A DNA stretch of 64,000 nucleotides from Caenorhabditis remanei (taxonomy: Eukaryota; Nematoda; Chromadorea; Rhabditida; Rhabditidae): contig NC_071328.1 of the NCBI RefSeq assembly GCF_010183535.1, forward strand, positions 8,804,001 to 8,868,000, in the 5' to 3' direction. Positions 11,364-22,021 of this stretch are shown here, one piece after another. The stretch's first letter is position 1. The number at the start of each line of letters is the position of its first letter. The translations under genes were made by a program, and so were the position numbers. Under the pieces are notes generated by a model, which saw only the letters and a program-made list of their open reading frames with translations, was not told the DNA's origin and ran no database searches.

Positions 11364-14160
11364 GTTTGTGTTCCTTCTCGACTCTTTTTTCCCTTTTTGA
11401 AGGGTCCGAAACGAGTAAAAAGAGGCGAAAGAGAAAGAGAGTAATGGAAAATAACGAGGACGGAAAAAAGATAAAGAGCAAAAAAGCATAGAGGAAGCAA
11501 TTGAATTGGTCCCTGTGAAGATGAGTGTTAGATGCTCTTTATAGAATTTTGAATCTCTAGAATTGCAGATGTCTGTCTGTGTGTCTGTGTGAAGACTTTT
11601 AAAAAGAACATTTTCAGAAAAATAGTTATTAGATACCTGTCTACACAGACTTCTAATATCTAAAACGGTTTAGAAAATATTATTGTTTGAATGATCGTAT
11701 CTGAAGGACTGCTCTGCCTTTTCTTCCTTGGATGTTTTTATTGATCTTCCTGTATCAGAATATCTGAACATATATATGCATACATATTTGTGTGTCTGTG
11801 AGTCCAAATATAACAACAAAACATGAAAAGTCGGAAAAAGAAAATAGAAAACTTTTTGATGAGGTCAAGAAAGAAGTAGAAGAAGTATATTTTCAAGTAA
11901 CACATATCTTCTCACGACGAAGGAAATTTCATTAATTTTGTCGTATGCTCTCCTGAGAAGAAAAAAGGAAAAAAGTAAGAAAATAGCATCTTCTGAAGAT
12001 CACAAGTAGGGGTCCGACACCAAATACAAATACCAAAAACAACAAAAACTTCCTCAAAAACAAAAAAGGAGCATTCCCTTTTCCTTCTTTTCTTTTGCCG
12101 TTTTTTCAAGTTTTTATGGCCGACTATTTGTTAAAGAGGGCTAGAAAAAGAAAAAAAAAGAAAACGTACGGTCATAAATTTAAAATTTTTATTGGTTGCT
12201 CGGAAGAAAAAAATGTTCGAAGAGAACAAAGCTTTGGAACTTCTTTTTTTGAAAGTTAACTTCTAAATTTCTTGTGAAAATCGCAATTTCTCCTGAAAAA
12301 AGTCAAAAAATATTAGCTTTCCGTTAAAAAACTATATTTTCGTCAAATTTTCTAGTAAGATTTCCTAAGAAAAAAAACCGGAAAAAGGATGGTTCATATA
12401 AAAAAAGCAGCGAAAAAAGAAGACATTTATAGAGAGATGTACGGAGTTCTTTGAATGTTTCCGGCCACTCTTCACCATGTTTGCATCACAAATTTATATT
12501 GCCCGAGTCTTTTTCGGAGAGGAAAAATATGTTGAAATAAAGGAAATAAGGTCTAGAAGAGTGCTTTTTTGACAGTTTTTCCGTTTTTTTTTCTGTTCCG
12601 AATTATTCCGGCGTCTGATTTGAGAAAAACTGAAACAAATGAGTGAAAACTAAAACTACAACTATATAGATTTGATTGATATGTTTTCTATGAACAACAA
12701 GTTTGTCTATAAATCATATTGAATAAAATGTATATAACTTCTTATATTCAGTTTTTTTGCCACGTCACAACTCAAAAACTTGTCACAGGAGACTTCCGAA
12801 AAGAAAAATATTAAAAAATGCATGGAAAAAAAACAAGAAAACAGGTGAAAATCAAGCAAATTGCGAATGCATACACTCCGTTTCTCTCCATAAAATTCAA
12901 CTTCTTCACAAAACGCGGACGGCACTCAAAAAAGTGAGAAAAGTGGAGCGTTTTTAGGAGAAAAATGGGACAAAAAAGGACAAAAAGTGATGGAATGGAT
13001 GGCGAGAAGTTTGGCTTCTCATCCATCAAAAAAGTGAGAAAACGAAGAAGTGGAAACGAAGAATTGTCTCTGGAGACGTTGGAAGGAAGAGTGTAATTAG
13101 GCAAGAAAAAGAGCAAGAAGACTGGAAAAATGAGAAGAAAATGAAAAGAGCAATAGAAGAAAAAAGAGGAAATAAAAGGAAGGAACAAAGAGAAAAAGAA
13201 GAAAGAAGGGCATGGGAATCCTTCGAATTTTCGAATCTTGATTTCTTGGGAAACTCAGAAAACGACAGAAGAGCGTTGAGAAAATCTGGGATCTCATTCT
13301 TTTCAAATCAGAACCGTATCAATTATTATTTTTCAATTAAGTTATCACATCTCAATAAATTATCACATCTCTTCATTTGAATGATTTCTAATAGCGGAGC
13401 AGTAAAACATATAAAACCAAAAAAGAAAATGTGCAAAAAGATTAAAAATAAGAAGTGATAAACTGATAAGTGTCATAACAAGGAGATGCAAGAAGAGGAA
13501 AGAGGCTTCCAAACTAAAATTAAATATCAAAAAATTAAATCTTGATGATCCAAAAGTTTAATCCAATGCACTTATTAGAATCAGCTCTCTGCTAATTTTT
13601 TTTTGAGACATAATCTTTTGAGTTATGAAAATAGAAATCAAGAATAAATCGTTGCATATTTGTCTGTGTTCTCTCACGAAACCAGTGTTAAATTTCCCGT
13701 ACAAATTTTTCAAAATCCTCGAGAACTACAAAAAAACAAAGCTGAAAACTGAAAAAGGAACAACAAAAAAGTGGCATGTATGCTTGTGACTCCAAGAAAA
13801 AAAAAGGCAGTGCTATTTCAGATTTTATTATATTACGCCTTCTTCTTCTGCTCTGACACCAGATGTGAAAAAAACCGGAAGAAAAAGAAGAGGAAAGTGA
13901 GCAAAAATATCTGAAAATGGAGGAATATATACACGATGGAAAGTGAAAAAGAGGGTCGTTTTTTAATGAATAAGCATAAAAAATTAGACAGAAAAAAAAA
14001 GTAAATAGGAGTTGAGAGAAAAAACAGAAAAACAAAGAGAGGAGAAGTGTGTAATTAGTTATTTAAATCAAGAGGAAGAGGTGGAAAATATATATAATGG
14101 GCTGAAAGAGGTGCGATTGAGAGGATAGATAACAAATTGATTTTTCGAACATCCGTGTTC
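11364..14160. other. Long non-coding stretch upstream of the distal MCTP exon
   Basis: About 2.8 kb of purine-rich, low-complexity sequence (runs of GAAAAA and AGAAGAA on the plus strand). The open frames here are simple Lys/Glu or Phe/Ser strings on either strand and lack splice support. It is likely promoter and enhancer space for the long MCTP transcript. No repeat with clear ends was seen. Confidence 0.45.
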
Positions 14161-15021
14161 CTCGGCTACTTTCCGCTACAGTTGTGCAGCACTAACGCAG
14201 CAGTTATTCGTAGAGTTTACTCCTGCTGCGTCAGAGGCGCACAAGTGTTGCATGAATGCTGCACAGTTGTTGCATCAGTGCTGCCGGCGTGCTGCATGCG
14301 CTCATTACTTCTCGTTTCTAATCAGTAGTGTGTGAACAGAATAACAGAAATAACTATTAATATTTATTTTAGAAGTATAAAATAAAAAAAAAATAAAAGC
14401 GAAAACAAAAAAACTTAGAAACGTCATTGAAATTCCATGGTGGCCGACAGTCGGTGAAGTTTCCAAGTTCCTACTATCTGTAGACGTCCGGTGCCTCAAG
14501 CTCATCTACTTTAGAACTGAAAAAAATACTTCAATGAAATTCGGTTGGAAAACAACTCACATTTTTAGATCATCTCTTACTGAAAACGCTTCAAAAGTCC
14601 AAATTTTTTATCGAATAGGCGAATTATGTTGACCAGCTGCTCTCTCTGACTCGTTTCTGCCATCCAGACACATTCTTCTTCTGAAAAATAATATTTTCAA
14701 AAAATAGAGTAAAAATAAGTCCGAAAAATGATAAAACATGTCAAATAGACAATAAATAATCATTGGAAAAAAAGAAAAATGCATGCAAAGTCTAATTTGC
14801 ATAAGAGCGAATATACAGTTGCTGCGCGACTGTTGTGAGATTGTTGCACAACTGGTGCATGCCTCAAAAACAAGGGAACCATCAGTCGCAGTGACGTGAA
14901 AGCTGTGTAACTGTTGCATATGTTCTGATTTTTCCTAATTGCTGTGGAACTGTTGCAATCTTGTCGCGTAACTGTTGCAAAAGCTGTGAATGCTGCGTAA
15001 CTGTTGCGGGAAGTAGCCGAG
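14161..15021. repeat. Inverted-repeat element rich in AACTGTTGC motifs
   Basis: The 30 bp at 14161-14190 (CTCGGCTACTTTCCGC...) match the reverse complement of 14992-15021 (CTCGGCTACTTCCCGC...) with four mismatches. Just inside each end are many degenerate copies of an AACTGTTGC/GCTGC motif (about 14195-14300 and 14815-15010, in opposite orientation). This subterminal repeat layout resembles MITEs. No clear target-site duplication was found. The unit encloses almost all of the 78-aa gene at 14474-15095. Confidence 0.55.
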
Positions 15022-15095
15022 TCTAGTTCAGAACGAATGAAATCGAAATCCCAGATTTTGGTAATTTCTTTCGAGACAAATTGGTCTAACTTCAT
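14474..15095 (-). CDS. Putative 78-aa protein, three exons, partly inside a repeat element
   Basis: Exons 15002-15095, 14581-14680 and 14474-14516 join in phases 1 and 2 to give an uninterrupted 78-aa reading (starts MKLDQFVSKEITKIWDF, ends VDELEAPDVYR). Acceptors are strong (TTTTTCAG, TTTTTTCAG) and donors are GTTACG and GTAAGA. The protein is charged, with helical heptad-like segments (QLVNIIRLFDKKFGLL); no family was recognised. The start codon lies only 56 bp below the protease stop codon on the same strand, with an AATAAA just after that stop, so it may be the downstream gene of an operon. The 3' end of exon 1 and its donor overlap the terminal inverted repeat. Confidence 0.55.
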
Positions 15096-15151
15096 GAAAG
15101 TTTAATAGACACAAGTTGAATACTAAGTGGTTTTATTACGGTTATCAGTTA

Positions 15152-17114
15152 TCAAAGCATCACAAATACAGAAACCAAAGCAAGAATCGTATGAAAGTAT
15201 CCACTGTTTGCTCCATTTGGATCTACTTTCAACGAGCTTTGATCTTCTGGAGCATCTTGAGTGGGGTCGATCGATTCCTCTGTCGCTTCTTGGTTTCTTG
15301 GAGCAGGAGACCTGAAAAAGAATATTCCCTTTAGTGTTTCGAGATACAATTTTCAACAGTTTTTAAAATTTCGCAAGGAAATTGACTGATTCGCAATTTC
15401 TTTTGGACACTGGAGTGAATAAAGAAATACTCCCATGGCTTGTTTTATTGGGGATAACTGAGAATTTAACTGTCAAGCGCAGTAAATAAATTCATGAACT
15501 TTTATTTGTGGATCGGACAATAATATCTATCAAATAATGCAAGTAATCATTAGAGCGAAAATGAGAATCACATCGACATACTTTCCAGGTGTTCCGTTTG
15601 GATCTACTGCTACTCCTCCGACTGGTCGTTGTGGAATAACTGGAGATTCAGTTGGACGCGGTGGCTTTCTGAAAAATAACGGTTAGATTTTGAAGATGTT
15701 TCAGACTTACGGTTTCTTAGTATAACCGCTGTGATACTTGTCGTATTGTTGATCATCAGCGCATATTCCAGTTAATCTACAAACGTCTTCATTGTAATAT
15801 CCAACCGATGCATATTGCTCCATAGCCTCATCGTTTCTATATTTAGGATGGGCACAGTTTGCTGGAAACTTGTTAAATTGACTATCGAAAACAAATAATG
15901 CTTACTTTGAGACAAAACTCCAACAATTGTTTTCTGACCGTTTACATCTTTTACTGCTCCACCACCACTATCACCCTGAAACACGAAATTTCATTGGATA
16001 AATTATAAAATGAGTTTCATCTATTGCTGGGTTTGGATTCATAGCTTTATGACTGAAATAGACGAAACCAGATTCTATTTCGAACAGAACTGGCTATCAA
16101 TTTCAACTCATAGACGGTTGCAAGCTTTTTCAGACTCACCGTACAAGCAACTGTTATTGAATTTGGATCTTTGGCTAAAAAGTAATAGTCTTCCATTGGT
16201 TTATCAATAACTTTAACCGTCTCTTGTCTCAGAACTCCAGTGTTATCCGGTGCTTGATCATAACCTTTATCTTCCGGAGCTGAAAATTAAAACGAGAGTT
16301 TTGATAATGTGTCTAATGATTCCTACGATTCAATCCGTAACCGAAATAGTCGAGTTCCGTGTCCACTGCGTTTTCAGATTCACTACCTGAAAGTCCATTT
16401 TTCGATTTTTTTCGACAATTTATATCATTTTCAAAACACTCACTTGCTACACATACTTGTTGCATTGTGTTTAAGGGCAAATCGTTATATAAATCAATAA
16501 TAGCGAAATCGTCAACATAGTACTGATGTGTCACATTGGTGTACTTGTTTGCAGTTTTGACAGCTGATCTGTTTATACATGCTTTCACTAATGTCACTTT
16601 TTCAGGATGCCGAGCAACTGCTTTCCCGTCTGATTGAATCTGGATTCTCTCGAGAATATTGTCATCCGTGATAAGGTAATCACTGGAATCGAAATTGATT
16701 TTAATTGTTGCTTCTGGTGAACCTACTCTTGTTCGCAATGTTTCCGATCCAATTGTTTTCCTTCAATTTCCCATTGACCTTCATTTAACAAGGCAAAACA
16801 ATGAGTGGCGATGAGAACATGACGAGGTGAAACAATGGTACCAGTACAAGTTGTTGCATGTTTTCTATCTTTCTTGAAAAGAAAAAATAAGACAGACCAA
16901 GGAGCTTCTGATTGTTGAGCGTCCCTTCCCATGTACACTTTTGCTGGAAATACAAAATTATTCTCTGAGAATATGCTGATGTGTCCTTTCACTAACATGC
17001 CATCTTTTTTCCACAATCTTGGAATCGTCGCTCATTTTCCGACTTCTCCAAAGGATCACAGCTGACAATTTGAGTTGTAGCCAACAGCGCCAGGACAACC
17101 GAAGACCAGCGCAT
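15152..17114 (-). CDS. Trypsin-like (S1/DUF316-type) serine protease with C-terminal hydrophobic tail
   Basis: Nine exons: 16997-17114, 16727-16943, 16444-16682, 16327-16386, 16140-16279, 15906-15975, 15711-15861, 15582-15668 and 15152-15311; total 413 aa. An N-terminal signal peptide is clear (MRWSSVVLALLATTQIVSC). The catalytic triad is visible: His in LIATHCF, Asp in YVDDFAIIDL and Ser in TGDSGGG. The region before the catalytic His reads VYMGRDAQQSEAPWSV, so the usual IVGG activation end is replaced. After the protease domain comes a Pro/Thr-rich linker (KPPRPTESPVIPQRP), then NGANSGYFHTILALVSVFVML-stop, which looks like a GPI-attachment signal. An extracellular, membrane-tethered protease is inferred. 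Exon 1 coordinates may be off by one base. Confidence 0.85.
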
Positions 17115-18281
17115 TTTAGCAAAAATACGAAGACTGAATTGGTTTTCCCTTCGAGTTTTTGGAAGGTGGACCACGTGGATATTGGAACGAGGGAATGGGA
17201 ACGGGTCACGTGGAATTTGGAAGGTACTGTGGATGATTATGTCACTCACTTTTTTAACTCTCGTAATTTTTGACGAAAGACCGTATATGTATGTGCAAAC
17301 ATTTAGAAAAACTATGATAGCTTATAAATGTTTTTTAATCGAACTAAAACAGAAGACAAGGGTTTTATTGTAGCTCAGAGAGTATTTGTATAAGTCATCC
17401 GGGTGCTCAACAAGTTTTACTTTAAAAGAGAGAAGCCAAATTATGAGATGCCACAATAAACTGAAACTTCATCTTATTTGCATCTCCCTCATCCAAAAAT
17501 GTTCCTTCCACCTGTTCTCCAAAACACTTTGCACTTTTTATTGCTCAATGTCTTTCTTCTTCTTTTCGCCCACATTTTCTGACCCATCGTCATATTTCTC
17601 CCTCAGTTCAACGTCGTTTTCTCCCCTCCCGGTTAACCTTTTCTCGTACTCGAAAAGGCGAATCCATGCGGAAAAAGTTGAGGAATTTTGAAATGAAATG
17701 AAATGAGCCAAAAGAAAGCCAATTTTAAAAGGAGGAGAGGTGACTGGATATGAGTTTGTTCTCACTATTTTCTGAATTTCTCTTGTGCTCCGTGAGCCGT
17801 ATAAGATTCGACAATTCGAGAAAATGAGTATTTGAGATGAAGAAACGCAGAGAATTTATTTGAAAGAGAAAGAGAGAAACACGTTCCGAAACACTTTTCA
17901 GTTGCAGAAATCTCTTGTTTTACTTTGCAAATGTTCTACTTTTTATTATCTAATTGGTATGTGTCATGCCCATTGAAATAGTTGGTGATTTCCCAGAACC
18001 GTTCTTTTCTTGTCATTTTTCTTTCCAAAAACATTCCCTTGTTTGCAAAAACTCTATTTTCTTTTCTCATCTCGAAAACCAACTTTTTGGTTGCATCTAT
18101 CATCCGAGAATCCATCAAAAATGCCAAACATAAATCCGGTGGGGCAATAGATTCATCTTCTTACTTTTAGTCTGTAATTACGTATTCTATTCGAAAAGAC
18201 ATGACCACCGAGAACGGAAAAGAAAAAGAGAAGAAGGATGAGGACGGAAAAAGGAGGAAAATATGAATGTATACAACTGGC
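17115..18281. other. Intergenic, upstream of the protease gene
   Basis: No supported gene. Open frames in this stretch start at non-ATG codons or lack splice sites. It probably contains the protease promoter. Confidence 0.4.
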
Positions 18282-18462
18282 TTATGTACTCTTTTTTACT
18301 TGATTTTCAACATCATAAAGGCATTTTTTGGAATCAGTGAAATCCTTTTGCATATCAGTTTGTCCGGAAGTCCAAGTTTTTAATTCACAAACTGTTCGAT
18401 CATAATTTATTGGACTCTCTAGTTGCATGCTCCCAGATCTTGAAAAGTTATTTCCTGGAATC
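18282..18462 (-). CDS. Possible last exon of an unrecognised gene
   Basis: An open stretch following a good acceptor (CATTTCAG at 18463 on the minus strand) runs about 60 codons to a TAA, with two Cys and a normal composition (for example INYDRTVCELKTWTSGQTD). Upstream coding is ambiguous: the segment around 18480-18620 is open (NDTSDDDLFLMTFLNLERM) and can be joined in phase through a GTGTGC donor, but no start codon with support was found. It could be a gene fragment. Confidence 0.3.
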
Positions 18463-19365
18463 CTGAAATGTTTCCATTCGTTTTCCCCTTCTCTAATATT
18501 CCAAAATGAACAAAGAATCTGAGTAAACGCACACCTCCTGAAAGAGAGCACACATCCTTTCTAAATTGAGAAATGTCATCAGAAAGAGGTCGTCATCTGA
18601 CGTATCATTTCTGCATAATGAAATGAAAAAGTAAAAGAAGAGGTCTTCTTCTTCATCGAAATACTTCTGTTGCTTGCAGAACAGGAAAATTAGATTCATA
18701 TAAGAGCAATGGGCAGAGGGTGGATGAGGAGAATAGGTCAGAGTTCACAGCTTATTCATCAGATGAATCTTATTCGATGTGACTTCTGGATATTAGAGAT
18801 AACTGGAGAAAATAGAACCACAGTAACTACTCGTGTTATTTTTCAGTACTATCCAGATTATTTGTGTACACTGTTTTCTTTATCGGGAAGTTTCAATCTA
18901 TTCTGGTACTTTTAATTTCGTCTCACCCTCCGGTTTCAATCAATTTTTCCCAGTTTCTAGTTATTTATAAAAGTTGCTCATTTGGTAAATTCAATTCATG
19001 TTTTTTATTCTCTTTTTCTATATTTGTTTATTTTTCTCCACTTCCCACTCTTTTCTTTTCTTTTTCTTTCTTTCCGGAGTTGCTAACTAATTCCCAAATT
19101 CTCAAAAATCAGAAAAAGAGCTCGAAAGGACCACACAAACATTGCAGTTGACAGACTAAAGTGTTGACTAGTGATATGAAAATAAGCAAGAGAAGAAGAT
19201 GAAGAATTGAAAAAAAAGAAAGAGATATCTCTTCTCTTCCCCCGTTCCACAAGTCCCTTCATCATCAGCGTTTTGTCATTTTTGCCGCCCAGATACCACT
19301 ATGACCACTTTTTTTTCTGAATTTTGACTTTCTGTATATATTTAAAATTAGATTTCTAGTCATGA
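18463..19365. other. Intergenic, flanks the LTR element insertion
   Basis: Apart from the uncertain exon noted at 18282-18462 and its possible upstream part, nothing is supported. The LTR element at 19366 inserted after the pentamer CATGA at 19361-19365. Confidence 0.4.
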
Positions 19366-19833
19366 TGTCGTGGAAATAATACTCCATCATTATTTCCACA
19401 ACTGGTATCGTCTAACTCGTAGACTTTATTACGTTATTATTAAAATATACAACGGTGAACTTATTGTTACCCTCAAAGGTTAAACCCACTAACCGAGTGA
19501 CACGTGCGACATACCCACATCTGGATGACCTTTGCTACGTGTCACTGTCGATGTAAGCTATTGATTTGCAATCAATTAGTATCGGAAGTTAGCCATCCAC
19601 CGATCGACCGTCAGAAGTTACTCGCATACCGGAAGTTCTACACCATCAAGAGGACGTGCTCCCAACAACTGCAACAATGGCACCGGATCCAAGAACTCTC
19701 TAACCAAGGTGCTCGACCTTTGGGAGTACGATAATAAACCGTTTGTATTAAATGTTGTCTTGTTTCCTAAGTCACTGTCTCTCTCACTCATTGAGGTGGT
19801 TTGGGTCCACCAGCCCTATAAACCTCCTCAACA
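19366..19833 (+). repeat. 5' LTR of the 2.65-kb element
   Basis: Matches 21549-22016 over 468 bp. Starts TG, ends CA. Confidence 0.9.
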
Positions 19834-19851
19834 TGGTGCATCGACCGGGAA
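19834..19851 (+). promoter_or_regulatory. Primer-binding site complementary to tRNA-Gly
   Basis: TGGTGCATCGACCGGGAA directly follows the 5' LTR. It is complementary, with one mismatch, to the 3' end of a tRNA-Gly(GCC) of the usual animal sequence, including the CCA. The tRNA match is from memory of the tRNA family. Confidence 0.7.
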
Positions 19852-21548
19852 TTAGTCGAACTTTGGTGGGGTGAGAGAATGCAGGGCTCGGAACCAATTC
19901 AACTAAAGCCGCGTTATTCGAACGTGAGCACGGTATATTCAAATCAAACTTCTGATCGCCTTACTCGAAGGATACATCACTCTTATTCGAAGAAAGCTAT
20001 CGTATAGCAAAATTGTTGCTCAACACGTGGCTGTATGGGTTCGGGTAGGATCCGAACGAGTGGCAACATGCGGTTCACTGGTAGGGCGTCATATCGTAGA
20101 CGTTGTCCTAGCGAGACGAGAGAAGTTTCTGATCGTGAAACAGACCTTCAAAATGAACCACCACAACTAAATCTGTATGGTCATTCTCTCTGAAGAAAAA
20201 GTCTCGTACCTACCCATCATGAATAACTATAATCTATTCATTATATCAATGATCGCATTGAATTAGCCTGAATCGTGGCACAACACCCATCGCACCTAAT
20301 CGAAGGTAGCTTCTGTACATCATCTACAATATGCAATCTGGACTACGACAACATCTTGGATGTCTTCCAACTTGAAAATCTCGACAGTCATTCACTGGTG
20401 AATTTGGCCAAAAGCGAAACGTGGAATTTCCGCGACAACGACGACACAGCAAGCATCCGATCTACGCAGCTGTAAGACTTGCATGGTCGATCATCAAAGT
20501 TGTCATCGGCTTACGGACGAGGCAACAACAAAAAAAGAACTGTGCACCTTTCCAGTTCAAACCAATTGTGGTTCTATCAAACCGGAACACAACGTTGTTC
20601 AACAATTATACCCACTCAACTACGCAAAGCGCCTAAATTCAATCAGTACTCATCGGATTATACCTTACTGGAATGAAAACACCAAACAAAGGAAATCGTC
20701 CTGATTCGTAGAAACGATGAATGTCAACTTGGAAATAACCGAGCCTAGCTACGAAAAACAAATGCTCGATGTCACGATTTGGTCTATCCGACTTTAAAAT
20801 AGCCCATCGAGGTCATACTGAAGCTTAACAACGTTTAATTCGTGAACATGAACTGGATGCAATATTATTGTTCCACAGCAAGAGAAGAGCACAATGACAC
20901 TTGGTCAAAACACTAAGATATCATAAATTGTATGATAAACAAACAATACACAATCGGTGATAATCACGGTGCGATGATACTCAAAACAGTCAGAACTCGG
21001 GCAGCGAAGATCCAGGGGATGTATCGTATAGCTCACATCATGGCACCTGGAAAACTCCACCGAAACATCGCACTGATGACATTCTGAGGATGGTTTCGAA
21101 AGTCAATCCGATTTGTTGTCTCATGAAAGGGCCCAAAGTAGTGGAACAGCAAAGAAGAAAGATAGACGGACCAGGAGCACTTTGCACCTGACAAGGAAGG
21201 CTACAGATCAACTTCCGCAAGTGTTCTCCGATAAAGGGACCTCCCAAAATCAGTAAAAGGCTCGGATATTGCAGTCATCAATAGCCGAAAACCTACTATC
21301 AACTACGGAGTATACAAGTATCTGATCAACTCGTGATCTTGTGCATAATATCAAGAAAAAGGCCAACTCAAATGGAAGAAAGAAAAGCAAATCAAATCCA
21401 GTCACAATCGATTCTATCGATTACTTCGACAATTCCATCTTGATACCAGCCTAACCCTCGTCTTGTCGAGAAAAACTCTATTATTGAGAGAAAATGGGAC
21501 GAACTTCCATTACGCTACCACTATGGAAGTTCTATTCCCTCCCCCCAG

Positions 21549-22016
21549 TGTCGTGGAAATAATACTCCATCATTATTTCCACAACTGGTATCGTCTAACT
21601 CGTAGACTTTATTACGTTATTATTAAAATATACAACGGTGAACTTATTGTTACCCTCAAAGGTTAAACCCACTAACCGAGTGACACGTGCGACATACCCA
21701 CATCTGGATGACCTTTGCTACGTGTCACTGTCGATGTAAGCTATTGATTTGCAATCAATTAGTATCGGAAGTTAGCCATCCACCGATCGACCGTCAGAAG
21801 TTACTCGCATACCGGAAGTTCTACACCATCAAGAGGACGTGCTCCCAACAACTGCAACAATGGCACCGGATCCAAGAACTCTCTAACCAAGGTGCTCGAC
21901 CTTTGGGAGTACGATAATAAACCGTTTGTATTAAATGTTGTCTTGTTTCCTAAGTCACTGTCTCTCTCACTCATTGAGGTGGTTTGGGTCCACCAGCCCT
22001 ATAAACCTCCTCAACA
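21549..22016 (+). repeat. 3' LTR of the 2.65-kb element
   Basis: Copy of 19366-19833, preceded by the pyrimidine-rich segment CCCTCCCCCCAG and followed by the CATGA duplication. Confidence 0.9.
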
Positions 22017-22021
22017 CATGA

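Larger units (their letters stand above)
19366..22016 (+). mobile_element. Non-autonomous LTR retrotransposon, 2.65 kb, intact TSD
   Basis: Two 468-bp long terminal repeats (19366-19833 and 21549-22016) begin TGTCGTGG and end CTCAACA; I saw no difference between them. The element is flanked by the 5-bp duplication CATGA (19361-19365 and 22017-22021). A primer-binding site follows the left LTR. The 1.7-kb interior has no ORF above about 75 codons and no recognisable gag, protease or reverse transcriptase, so mobility must depend on enzymes supplied by another element. The PBS and the pyrimidine-rich segment before the 3' LTR resemble those of the 10-kb element at 48793, suggesting the same lineage (probably Bel/Pao-like, inferred). 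Apparent LTR identity suggests recent insertion. Confidence 0.9.

Noticed and set aside
17936..18127. 63-codon minus-strand ORF (DSRMIDATKKLVFEMRKE)
   Set aside because: The first codon is not ATG and no flanking splice or gene context was found.
19504..19734. 76-codon ORF found twice (19504 and 21687)
   Set aside because: It lies within the LTR; duplication reflects the two LTR copies, not a gene family.
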